Positions 1 through 6,401 are shown, counted from the first letter of the stretch. The stretch is DNA of 6,402 nt from Bacillota bacterium (GCA_009781965.1 WQUS01000107.1:1-6402), one strand, 5' to 3'. The notes: a model not told the origin generated them from the sequence alone. Program-made: numbers and translations.

Positions 1-638
1 AACACCGCGTAAACGGCTTTAAACAACTGTTCCATAGGATCCTGCGGGAAGGGCGACCCGGTTTCCTGCTGAATGAGATCTTTGTATTCCACAATCACAG
101 CCCGCCACTGGTCGGCGTTCAGCTGGTTGTCATACTCAACATTGGCTTTTTCCTTGTGCCTTGTCAGGATGCTTTCAAATTTATGATGTTCAATATCCAG
201 CACCACGCCGCCGAACATGTTCAGAAAACGGCGGTAACAGTCCATGGCAAACCGGTCGTCTCCGGACGCTTTGACCAAGCCCTGCACGGTATTATCATTT
301 AAACCCAGGTTTAAAACCGTATCCATCATCCCGGGCATGGAAATTACCGCCCCGGAACGTACGCTGACCAGCAGCGGGTTGTCCGGATCACCAAACTTTT
401 TGCCCACTTTTTGTTCCAAAATGGCCATTTGCTCCCGCACCTGGTCTTCCATGCCAGGCGGGAAATTCCTGTTCTCGTCGTAGAACTGGATGCAGGCTTC
501 GGTCGTGATAGTGATTCCCGGCGGTACCGGCAAACCAATGTTGGTCATCTCAGCCAGGTTAGCGCCTTTGCCACCCAGCAATTCCTTCATGTCGGCCCGG
601 CCTTCTTCGAATGTGTAGACCCATTTTTTACTTGTCAT
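1..638 (-). CDS. ppdK: Pyruvate, phosphate dikinase, N-terminal part (cut by window edge)
   Basis: PPDK interconverts pyruvate + ATP + Pi and phosphoenolpyruvate + AMP + PPi in the cytoplasm. It serves gluconeogenesis or PPi-linked glycolysis in many anaerobes. Translating the minus strand from the ATG at 638 gives 212 residues with no stop before the window edge; the family has about 870-900, so three quarters of the gene lies outside. The visible part is the N-terminal nucleotide-binding (ATP-grasp-like) domain. It carries LLGGKGANLAEM at residues 20-31 (Lys24), the PVPPGITITTEAC segment near 37-49, and SVRSGAVISMPGMMDTVLN at 92-110 (Arg94). These correspond to the ATP-site lysine and arginine of known PPDKs. 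The phosphohistidine and PEP/pyruvate domains are not visible. The start is fixed by a strong AGGGGG site 7 nt upstream and by the typical PPDK N-terminus. The first 11 nt overlap the end of ppsR, its presumed regulator. No frameshift is seen. Confidence 0.96.
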   Translation of the reverse strand, partial: MTSKKWVYTFEEGRADMKELLGGKGANLAEMTNIGLPVPPGITITTEACIQFYDENRNFPPGMEDQVREQMAILEQKVGKKFGDPDNPLLVSVRSGAVISMPGMMDTVLNLGLNDNTVQGLVKASGDDRFAMDCYRRFLNMFGGVVLDIEHHKFESILTRHKEKANVEYDNQLNADQWRAVIVEYKDLIQQETGSPFPQDPMEQLFKAVYAV

Positions 639-1464
639 ATCTCTGCCCCCTGTAATAAATTTCCAGCACCTTGCTGGCAGTCTCCTCCACAGCCTTATTA
701 GAAGCGTCAATAATTGGACACCCGGCTTTTTTCATAATCCCCTCGGCATATTCCAACTCCTTAAGAATACGTTCCATACTGGCGTAATCGGCGTCGGATG
801 TGAGTCCTAATGATTTAAGCCTTTCCCGGCGAATCTCATTTAATACGGCGGGTCGAATAGTCAAACCAATCATCCGGTGGGGCGGCAATTGAAATATCTC
901 CTCCGGAGGCGCCACCTCAGGAACCAAGGGCACATTGGCGGCTTTGATCCGCCGGTGAGCCAGATACATGCACAGCGGCGTTTTGGATGTGCGGCTGACG
1001 CCAAGCACCACCAAATCAGCGTAGCTGATGCCCCGGGGATCCTTGCCATCGTCAAACTTGACCGCAAATTCAATCGCTTCCATCTTACTGAAGTAGTCCT
1101 GATCGGTCTTGCGCACCAGCCCCGGCTCCAGCTTGGGCGGGCGTCCCTCCAGTTTAGTCAGCGCCTCCAACACCGGTCCCATAATATCCACCGTAATCAA
1201 ATTATGCTTTTGCGCTTCTCTAAGCATAGCTTCCTTTAACTCGGGCAGCACCAAGGTATAAGCAATCATACTGTTGAATCCGGCTGCCTCTTCCACTATT
1301 TCCGGGATTTCAGACGCGTCATTAACGTAAGGTACCCGGTGTATCTCCACAGCGCAGTCCTGAAACTGACTGGCGGCGGCTCGCACTACCAGCTCGGCCG
1401 TTTCGCCGATGGAGTCGGAAACTATGTATACGAGCTGGTTGGATTGGCTAATTGACGCTGAAAT
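628..1464 (-). CDS. ppsR: PPDK regulatory protein (DUF299 bifunctional kinase/pyrophosphorylase); start not standard
   Basis: Proteins of this family inactivate PPDK by ADP-dependent phosphorylation of a threonine beside the catalytic histidine, and reactivate it by Pi-dependent removal that releases PPi. The family's nucleotide-binding motif GVSRTSKT is plain at residues 129-136 counted from the GTG at 1386, inside DLVVLGVSRTSKTPLCMYLA. The conserved N-terminal motif VYIVSDSIGETAELVV is encoded in the same frame upstream of that GTG (1387-1431), so 1386 is too late as a start. The frame stays open up to a TAA at 1501-1503 but holds no ATG, GTG or TTG there. I extend to an ATT at 1464, which sits 8 nt behind a G7 run. 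This gives 278 residues, near the usual 265-275. The strict standard start would be 1386 (252 residues). The 3' end overlaps ppdK by 11 nt, and ccpN ends 43 nt upstream. The closest known relative by context is B. subtilis YqfL, also next to ccpN. Confidence 0.9.
   Translation of the reverse strand: MSASISQSNQLVYIVSDSIGETAELVVRAAASQFQDCAVEIHRVPYVNDASEIPEIVEEAAGFNSMIAYTLVLPELKEAMLREAQKHNLITVDIMGPVLEALTKLEGRPPKLEPGLVRKTDQDYFSKMEAIEFAVKFDDGKDPRGISYADLVVLGVSRTSKTPLCMYLAHRRIKAANVPLVPEVAPPEEIFQLPPHRMIGLTIRPAVLNEIRRERLKSLGLTSDADYASMERILKELEYAEGIMKKAGCPIIDASNKAVEETASKVLEIYYRGQRYDK
646..651 (-). promoter_or_regulatory. Ribosome binding site of ppdK, inside ppsR
   Basis: AGGGGG lies 7 nt before the ppdK ATG and inside the last codons of ppsR. 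It fixes the ppdK start and suggests that translation of the two genes is coupled. Confidence 0.8.
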
Positions 1465-1472
1465 ATATACCG

Positions 1473-1479
1473 CCCCCCC
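1473..1479 (-). promoter_or_regulatory. G7 run, candidate ribosome binding site of ppsR
   Basis: Seven Gs in a row can pair with the CCUCC of 16S rRNA using one G-U pair. They lie 8 nt before an in-frame ATT at 1462-1464. No other Shine-Dalgarno-like site stands at a usable distance from an in-frame codon that could precede the conserved ppsR N-terminus. The run is also a place where a sequencing or assembly indel could hide. Confidence 0.45.
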
Positions 1480-1507
1480 AAATTTAATCGGCAGTACGAC
1501 TTATAAT

Positions 1508-2149
1508 CTAGATGTCCCCTGCGCCCAGTTCAACAAACACCTTGGTAATGTTGGTCTTGCTAATCCGGCCGATGACCTCCAGAGCCGCGACGGCGCTTTC
1601 AGTCTTTACTTCTTTGACCACCGGCAAGGCGTCCACTTCGCAGCTGATAAGTTTACGGGCGGCCACCCAGATGGAATCCTCCGGCTCGACGTACACAACG
1701 TTAGGCATTCTGGTCATAACCACATTCACGGGCAGTTTATCGATATCCTGCCCACCCAAAGTGAACTTAAGCAGATCTTTCCGTGAAATCACACCTTCCA
1801 GAAAACCGCCCTCCCGCACGGCAAAAAGAGTGCCCACATCTTCAGTAAACATAGTGACTACGGCGTCGTATACCGTGCAGCTTTCCCGCACCACCACCGG
1901 CACCGACTTAATTTCTCCCACCAGTATCTGATGCAATTTATCCGCCAGCATCCGGCCTGGTTTTTTACCGCTGCAGAAATAGCCTACCCTGGGGCGTGCC
2001 TCCAATATGCCGGACATGGTTAAAATGGCCATGTCCGGGCGCAAAGTAGCCCGGGTAAGGTTTAATCGCTCGGCAATATGTTCGCCGGTGATGGGGCCAT
2101 TGTTTTTAACTATGTCCAAGATCAGCTCTTGCCGTTTGGTAAGCTGCAT
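1508..2149 (-). CDS. ccpN: CcpN-type transcriptional repressor (HTH + two CBS domains)
   Basis: This is a 213-residue DNA-binding regulator. In B. subtilis, CcpN (YqzB) represses the gluconeogenic genes gapB and pckA on glycolytic substrates. Residues about 3-60 form the winged helix-turn-helix: KRQELILDIVKNNGPITGEH, then IAERLNLTRATLRPDMAIL and ARPRVGYF, all close to the family signature. Residues about 80-140 and 143-206 are two CBS domains that bind adenine nucleotides in relatives; VPVVVRESCTVYDAVVTMF and VISRKDLLKFTLG belong to the first. Length matches the family (about 210). A TTG at 2170 would extend the frame by seven residues, but the ATG at 2149 has GAGG 7 nt upstream and matches the family N-terminus, so I use it. 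It precedes ppsR by 43 nt and likely starts a ccpN-ppsR-ppdK unit. ppdK is a reasonable target by context, though I see no convincing CcpN operator. Confidence 0.95.
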   Translation of the reverse strand: MQLTKRQELILDIVKNNGPITGEHIAERLNLTRATLRPDMAILTMSGILEARPRVGYFCSGKKPGRMLADKLHQILVGEIKSVPVVVRESCTVYDAVVTMFTEDVGTLFAVREGGFLEGVISRKDLLKFTLGGQDIDKLPVNVVMTRMPNVVYVEPEDSIWVAARKLISCEVDALPVVKEVKTESAVAALEVIGRISKTNITKVFVELGAGDI

Positions 2150-2156
2150 ATCATCG

Positions 2157-2160
2157 CCTC
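2157..2160 (-). promoter_or_regulatory. Ribosome binding site of ccpN
   Basis: GAGG lies 7 nt before the ATG at 2149. It favours this start over the in-frame TTG at 2170, which has no such site. Confidence 0.6.
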
Positions 2161-2204
2161 GCCAAAGCAATCAGGCCATCTCAACCATGTTTACACACAT
2201 CAGT

Positions 2205-2220
2205 ATTATATTGTATACCA
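2205..2220 (-). promoter_or_regulatory. Candidate promoter for ccpN-ppsR-ppdK
   Basis: The AT-rich gap between glyS and ccpN has two overlapping -10 candidates on the minus strand. One is a perfect TATAAT (2205-2210). The other is TATACA (2212-2217) preceded by TGG (2218-2220), an extended -10 pattern. Neither has a good -35 hexamer at 16-18 nt. Transcription would start near 2195-2205, leaving a leader of about 50 nt before ccpN. Confidence 0.45.
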
Positions 2221-2265
2221 AAGTTAATTTTCCTTCTAGGCCGGTAAAAATATTTAATTCCTACT

Positions 2266-4365
2266 TTATTTCCCCGGTTGCACTATTTTACTCAAATCGG
2301 CAATACGCCCGGCCAGACCGGCGATTTGTTTCAGCAGCGCCAGGCGGTTATCCCTGAGCCCGGTATCCTCCACCATCACCATCACCTCGGCGAAGAAACG
2401 GTCCACCGGCTGCCGCAATCCGGCGATAGCTTCCAGCGCCCGGGCGTAATTACGCCCCGCCAGAGCCGGTTCCACTGTCAGCCGCGCCTGCCGTACAGCC
2501 TCATACAGTTCCTTTTCGGCCTCCGTTTCCAGCCTGGCCGGGTCAACCAGCTCATGGTCCGCTTTTTTGGCCAGGTTATAAGCCCGGGTGAAGGCGGTGA
2601 GCAACTCCTCAAAAGCCTCTGCGGAACGAAACTGCCGCAGCGCCTCGGCCCGCAGCCAAACGCCGGAAATATCGTCTATCCCGGCGGCCAGAACGGCGTC
2701 CACCGTATCATAAGGCAAACCCTTTTCACTCAGCATCCCCCGCAGGCGCTGTTTAAAGAATTCCTCCATTTCGGCAGCCACTTTGTCCAAAGGCAGTTTC
2801 ATGCTCACCTGGCCGGCATAGCCGCCGGTATATCCATTGTAAGCTTTTTCAATCAGCTCGCCCAAAGACAGGACCAGCCCGCCCTCAATAATAATGTGAC
2901 AGACGCCCAAAGCCTGCCTGCGCAAGGCATAGGGATCCTGGGAACCGGTGGGCTGCAGGCCTACGCCAAAGCAGCCGGTCAAGCTATCCATTTTGTCCGC
3001 GATACTCAGCATTTGGCCCGCCAGGGCGCCGGGCAGTTCGTCGCCGGCAAACCGGGGCAGGTAATGCTCGTAAACAGCCTGCGCCACGCCGCTTGTTTCG
3101 CCGGAACGGCGGGCATATTCGCATCCCATAATCCCCTGCAGTTCCGGAAATTCATAAACCATATTGGTTAATAAATCAGCTTTGGACAGCTGGGCCGCCC
3201 GCAAAACGTCCGCCCGTTCTGCGGGCGAAGCGTTCAGGCCTGCGGCCAAAAAGTCCGCCAGCGCCGTAATCCGCTGCACCTTCTCATATACCGTCCCCAG
3301 CTGTTCCTGAAAAACAACCTTTTGCAGGCCCGCCACCTTTTCCTCCAGCGGCGCTTTCAGGTCCTCCCGCCAGAAGAAGGCGGCGTCAGACAACCTGGCC
3401 CGCAGCACTTTCTCGTTACCCGCCCGGACAATATCGACATTAGCGGCGCCGCCGTTGCTGATGGCAATAAACCGGGCCAACAGCCGGCCATCCTGCCCCC
3501 GCACCGGAAAGTAGCGCTGGTGCTCACGCATGGGCGTAATCAGCACTTCCTCAAGCATCTCCAGATAACCGGGGTCAAAACTGCCGCAAACAGCGGCGGG
3601 GAATTCCACCAGGTTGGTGACCTCATCCAGCAATTCGGGATCAATATCCGCCCGGCCGCCCTCCTGTTCAGCCGCCGCGATTACCTGACGCCGGATTTCC
3701 TCCCGGCGCTGTTGGATATCCACCAGCACATGGGCGTTACTCATTACCTCAAAGTAGGCCCCGGCCGCGGGCACCTCCAAACGCCCGGCACTGAGAAAAC
3801 GATGACCGTAAGTGGATCGTCCCGACGACAATCCGGCCAAGGTAAAATCAACCGTCTCATGGCCGTACAGGCAGAGCAGCCAGCGGATGGGCCGGGCAAA
3901 ACGCATCTCCAGACTGCCCCAGCGCATCGGTTTGGCAAAATGCAGCCCCGTGATCAGCTCGGCGGCCAGGCCGGGCAAAACCTCGCCGGCGGCGCGGCCC
4001 GCTTCTTCCTTAACCGCAAACACATATTCCACCGGGCCTACCGATTTACGCGCCAGTTCGGCCACCTGCAGCCCGTTGCTTTTGGCAAAACCAATGGCCG
4101 CCCGGGTCGGCTCCCCGGCAGAGTTAAAAGCCACCTTTACCGCCGGGCCCTTAACCTCCAAAGCCAGCGCATCCTGCTGTTCCGCCAGGTCCCGCACGTA
4201 TAAGGTAATCCGGCGCGGCGTGCCGCAAACGCTAATCTCACCGTGGGCCAGCCGGTTGGCCTGTAAACCGGTCCGCGCCAATTCAGTCAGCTGTTCCAGG
4301 GCCGGCTGCAAAAACCGCGCGGGCAGCTCTTCCACTCCAATTTCCAACAAAAAATCCCTGGCCAT
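2266..4365 (-). CDS. glyS: Glycine--tRNA ligase, beta subunit
   Basis: This is the large subunit of the bacterial alpha2beta2 glycyl-tRNA synthetase, which charges tRNA-Gly in the cytoplasm. The beta chain mainly recognises and binds the tRNA, while the alpha chain holds the active site. The 699 residues match the usual length (about 690). The N-terminus MARDFLLEIGVEELPARF is the family signature. Further typical blocks are RRITLYVRDL (51-60), KPMRWG (145-150), FARPIRWLLCLYG (156-168), TNLVEFPAAVCGSFD (250-264), TPMREHQRYFPV (277-288), FISNGG-like IAISNGG (300-306), the HD-like region around 390-460 with ADKMDSLTGCFGVGLQPTGS (456-475) and DPYALRRQALG (477-487). A helical anticodon-binding (DALR-like) region covers roughly 590 to the end. 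The ATG follows the glyQ stop with no gap and has AAGGAGGG 7 nt upstream. No frameshift or internal stop is present. It is visibly richer in GC than the neighbouring mscS. Confidence 0.98.
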   Translation of the reverse strand: MARDFLLEIGVEELPARFLQPALEQLTELARTGLQANRLAHGEISVCGTPRRITLYVRDLAEQQDALALEVKGPAVKVAFNSAGEPTRAAIGFAKSNGLQVAELARKSVGPVEYVFAVKEEAGRAAGEVLPGLAAELITGLHFAKPMRWGSLEMRFARPIRWLLCLYGHETVDFTLAGLSSGRSTYGHRFLSAGRLEVPAAGAYFEVMSNAHVLVDIQQRREEIRRQVIAAAEQEGGRADIDPELLDEVTNLVEFPAAVCGSFDPGYLEMLEEVLITPMREHQRYFPVRGQDGRLLARFIAISNGGAANVDIVRAGNEKVLRARLSDAAFFWREDLKAPLEEKVAGLQKVVFQEQLGTVYEKVQRITALADFLAAGLNASPAERADVLRAAQLSKADLLTNMVYEFPELQGIMGCEYARRSGETSGVAQAVYEHYLPRFAGDELPGALAGQMLSIADKMDSLTGCFGVGLQPTGSQDPYALRRQALGVCHIIIEGGLVLSLGELIEKAYNGYTGGYAGQVSMKLPLDKVAAEMEEFFKQRLRGMLSEKGLPYDTVDAVLAAGIDDISGVWLRAEALRQFRSAEAFEELLTAFTRAYNLAKKADHELVDPARLETEAEKELYEAVRQARLTVEPALAGRNYARALEAIAGLRQPVDRFFAEVMVMVEDTGLRDNRLALLKQIAGLAGRIADLSKIVQPGK

Positions 4366-5244
4366 TTACGCGCCCTCCTTTTTCAGCAGAGGGTAACCCA
4401 TTGCTTCCCGCTGGGCCGCATATTTTTCCGCGCACAACCGGGCCATGTTGCGCACCCGGTGAATGAAGCCGGTCCGTTCCGTCACGCTGATGGCGCCCCG
4501 GGCGTCCAGCAGATTAAAGGTATGGGAACACTTCAGCACGTAATCATAAGCCGGCAGCACCAGGCCCTTTTCGGCAATCCGCATCGCTTCCCGCTCATAC
4601 ATTTCGAACAGTTTAAACAGCATCTCCGTATCTGCTTCGTTAAAGTTGTAATGGGAATATTCCACCTCGCCCCGGTGGTGCACATCGCCGTATTTAATAT
4701 CTTCGACCCACCGGATATCGTACACGCTGTCCTTTTCCTGTATGTACATGGCCAGCCGCTCCAGCCCGTAAGTAATTTCAGCGCTTACCGGCCGGCAGTC
4801 CAGACCGCCGCACTGCTGAAAATAAGTGAACTGGGTGATTTCCATGCCGTCCAGCCAGACTTCCCAACCCAAACCCCAGGCGCCTAAAGTAGGGGATTCC
4901 CAGTTGTCCTCCACAAACCGGATATCGTGCCGCAATGGATCGATGCCGATGGCCCGCAGACTATCCAGATAAATATCCACTACATCGTCCGGGGAAGGCT
5001 TTAAAATCACCTGGTACTGGTAATAGTGCTGTAACCGGTTGGGGTTTTCGCCATAGCGGCCGTCGGTAGGCCGCCGGGAAGGCTCCACGTAAGCCACCCG
5101 CCAGGGTTCCGGTCCTAACACCCGCAGCGATGTGGCCGGGTTCATGGTCCCGGCGCCCTTTTCCACGTCGTAGGGCTGCTGGATAATGCAGTTCCGCTCA
5201 GCCCAGAATTCGTTCAAAGCCAGTATAATCTCCTGAAAGTTCAC
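4366..5244 (-). CDS. glyQ: Glycine--tRNA ligase, alpha subunit
   Basis: This is the catalytic subunit of the alpha2beta2 glycyl-tRNA synthetase, a class II enzyme that forms glycyl-AMP and works with GlyS. The 292 residues fit the family (about 290-305). The start NFQEIILALNEFWAERNCII is characteristic, followed by QQPYDVEKGAGTMNPATSL (22-40), the motif 2 region EPSRRPTDGRYGENPNRLQ (54-72), VEDNWESPTLGAWGLGWEVW (111-130), ITQFTYFQQCGGLDC (136-150) and the motif 3 region EITYGLERL (156-164). The start is a GTG at 5244; the GTGA there overlaps the mscS stop by 4 nt. AGGGAGGA stands 9 nt upstream. The stop TAA directly abuts the glyS ATG. No T-box lies directly ahead of it, because mscS is immediately upstream. 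Confidence 0.98.
   Translation of the reverse strand: MNFQEIILALNEFWAERNCIIQQPYDVEKGAGTMNPATSLRVLGPEPWRVAYVEPSRRPTDGRYGENPNRLQHYYQYQVILKPSPDDVVDIYLDSLRAIGIDPLRHDIRFVEDNWESPTLGAWGLGWEVWLDGMEITQFTYFQQCGGLDCRPVSAEITYGLERLAMYIQEKDSVYDIRWVEDIKYGDVHHRGEVEYSHYNFNEADTEMLFKLFEMYEREAMRIAEKGLVLPAYDYVLKCSHTFNLLDARGAISVTERTGFIHRVRNMARLCAEKYAAQREAMGYPLLKKEGA
4373..4380 (-). promoter_or_regulatory. Ribosome binding site of glyS
   Basis: AAGGAGGG, near the ideal sequence, lies 7 nt before the glyS ATG and inside the last codons of glyQ (Lys-Glu-Gly). It supports coupled, balanced production of the two subunits. Confidence 0.85.
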
Positions 5245-6209
5245 CGCCCGAATCCTCCCTTTAACTTCAACATTTCATTGAATTGCGCATAGGAAACCGT
5301 GATGCCGGCGTTCTGAAAATACTCCACAACCAGCCGCCTAAATTCCCTTTCCAAAAAAGTACAGTGTTCCGGTGCAACCACTGCGGTCAGCGTAAACACC
5401 ATCCCGCGGCTGTTGTCGTTAATATCGGTAATACCAAATACCTGAGGCGGCTCCACAAAGGAATCACTTTCATCCTTAAGCAGCTTATCGGCATAGGTAG
5501 CGGTAATATAGCGGCATACTTGATCCAGCGTTTCAAATACTAAATGCAAATCTTCTTCAAAAGGAACCGCTATCGAAATAATGGCCCGCAAATAACCGCG
5601 ATTATAGTTTCTGATGCTTTTAATCTCCGCATTGCCAATAATAAACTTTTTACCGCTCCATTCCCGCACAGTGGTCACCCGCAAACCCAGTTCCTCTACT
5701 GTACCGATAACCTGATTATTAATTTCAATCCGTTCGCCCACATGAAAATGCCCTTCGAAAATAATAAAAAAACCGGTTAGAATATCCTTAATCAGACTCT
5801 GGGCGCCAATGCCCATAGCCAACCCCAAAATACCGGCGCTGGCCAGCATCGGGGTAACGTTGATCTTAAATACCGACAGTATCATCAGCACAGCCACAAC
5901 ATAAATAATATAACGGGTCCCCGAAAGAAACAGTGTTTTTATGGTGTTCACTTTATGCATGTTATTGACAGAGCGATCGAATATCCGGTTGGTTAAAACA
6001 ACGCGCATTTTTAATAAAAAGTAAGTGAACAGTAAAATAATACCAACATGCAAGATTTTTAGCAAAAAAAACTCAACATTTTGCCCCAGATAATCTAATG
6101 TCGCAAGGTAACGCCCATGCAAAAAAGCACTAAATATTCCCCCCACCCCCGGACAACAGCCCTGCGGTTGCCCACAGGAAACCACACCAATACGGCTGTT
6201 TGGCTGCAT
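5241..6209 (-). CDS. MscS-family mechanosensitive ion channel; start uncertain
   Basis: This is an inner-membrane channel of the small-conductance mechanosensitive type, which releases solutes when membrane tension rises. From the ATG at 6209 it has 322 residues. Hydrophobic segments lie near 46-68 and 98-116. The pore helix TM3 follows in MLASAGILGLAMGIGAQSL (121-139), running into KDILTGFFIIFEGHFHVGER (141-160). The MscS beta domain begins at VGERIEINNQVIGTVEELGL (157-176), then RVTTVREWSGKKFIIGNAEI, and the alpha/beta C-terminal domain runs to the end. The three-helix layout resembles YkuT-type members. The first 40 residues are odd: rich in Gly, Pro and Cys (12, 18, 19), with no ribosome binding site and an ATG only about 5 nt from the predicted transcription start. 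Translation may begin lower, for example at the GTG at 6146 or the TTG at 6122. It overlaps glyQ by 4 nt. Specific substrate or partner is not inferable. Confidence 0.92.
   Translation of the reverse strand: MQPNSRIGVVSCGQPQGCCPGVGGIFSAFLHGRYLATLDYLGQNVEFFLLKILHVGIILLFTYFLLKMRVVLTNRIFDRSVNNMHKVNTIKTLFLSGTRYIIYVVAVLMILSVFKINVTPMLASAGILGLAMGIGAQSLIKDILTGFFIIFEGHFHVGERIEINNQVIGTVEELGLRVTTVREWSGKKFIIGNAEIKSIRNYNRGYLRAIISIAVPFEEDLHLVFETLDQVCRYITATYADKLLKDESDSFVEPPQVFGITDINDNSRGMVFTLTAVVAPEHCTFLEREFRRLVVEYFQNAGITVSYAQFNEMLKLKGGFGR
5253..5260 (-). promoter_or_regulatory. Ribosome binding site of glyQ
   Basis: AGGGAGGA lies 9 nt before the GTG start at 5244 and within the mscS coding end. It confirms the GTG as start, since no ATG is nearby in frame. 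Confidence 0.8.
6139..6144 (-). promoter_or_regulatory. G6 run, possible ribosome binding site near the mscS start
   Basis: GGGGGG stands 8 nt before a GTG (6128-6130), an ideal distance. That GTG is out of frame with mscS and its frame stops after 11 codons. The in-frame TTG at 6122 is 16 nt away. The run may therefore serve the real mscS start only if the sequence has a nearby indel, or it may be chance. Confidence 0.25.
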
Positions 6210-6220
6210 TATCAGGTGCC

Positions 6221-6249
6221 ATTATATCGAATGGCGAAGAGACCGTCAA
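6221..6249 (-). promoter_or_regulatory. Sigma-A-type promoter of the mscS-glyQ-glyS unit
   Basis: On the minus strand TTGACG (-35, 6244-6249) and TATAAT (-10, 6221-6226) are separated by 17 nt, the ideal spacing. Five of six and six of six bases match consensus. Transcription would start near 6212-6214, right at the annotated mscS ATG, which argues for a lower translation start. It is the only strong promoter I see upstream of mscS-glyQS. Confidence 0.75.
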
Positions 6250-6285
6250 CAGTTACGGGGGGAAAATTCCGCGCCGAAGGAAATT

Positions 6286-6305
6286 GGGTGTTACTGGTCA
6301 CACCC
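6286..6305. repeat. Small dyad with 6-bp arms
   Basis: GGGTGT (6286-6291) and ACACCC (6300-6305) form a perfect 6-bp stem around an 8-nt loop. It lies upstream of the promoter and has no clear T run on either side. It may be a weak hairpin at the end of an upstream transcript or a protein-binding site. Confidence 0.4.
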
Positions 6306-6330
6306 TGTGTTTGTTAGTACCCGTAGCCCA

Positions 6331-6401
6331 GGCCCGTAAAGTTATTAACCGTAAGCGATTTCTCGGAGAGCATGAGCGCACGGTTAATAACTTTACGGGC
6401 C
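6331..6401. repeat. Perfect 22-bp inverted repeat with 27-nt spacer
   Basis: The left arm (6331-6352) begins GGCCCGTAAAGTTATTAACC; the right arm (6380-6401) is its exact reverse complement over all 22 positions. The 27-nt spacer can extend the stem by GCG (6355-6357) with CGC (6377-6379) after a 2-nt bulge, and has a small CTC/GAG pairing inside. No T run follows on the minus strand, and the window stops one base past the right arm, so the + strand side cannot be judged. It could be a repetitive palindromic element, a miniature transposon remnant, a recombination site or a terminator-like hairpin of an upstream gene. The dyad itself is certain; its role is unknown. Confidence 0.9.

Noticed and set aside
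877..1931. + strand open frames opposite ppsR and ccpN
   Set aside because: The minus strand encodes clear families with motifs in order, and the + strand translations look like shadows.
2218..2265. Terminator between glyS and ccpN
   Set aside because: There are some T-rich bases, but no stem of useful length directly before them, so read-through from glyS into ccpN is possible.
2150..2265. CcpN operator upstream of ccpN
   Set aside because: I looked for the TRTGHYATAYW-like pattern I recall for B. subtilis CcpN and found no good match, only loose AT-rich similarity.
2278..4396. Long open frames on the + strand opposite glyS (for example 2278-3171, 3322-4203, 3812-4396)
   Set aside because: They are mirror frames of a GC-rich, strongly conserved gene. 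Their translations show no recognisable domain and they lack ribosome binding sites.
6297..6307. AGGGTG..ACC on the minus strand, resembling part of the T-box consensus
   Set aside because: The rest of the consensus (CCGCG) is missing, no stem I specifier or terminator is seen, and it lies upstream of the promoter at 6221-6249. It is part of the small dyad.
6331..6401. Inverted repeat as an integron attC site, CRISPR repeat or invertible promoter
   Set aside because: The arms are perfect and lack the attC core pattern, there is only one repeat pair, and a 27-nt spacer is too short for an invertible promoter.
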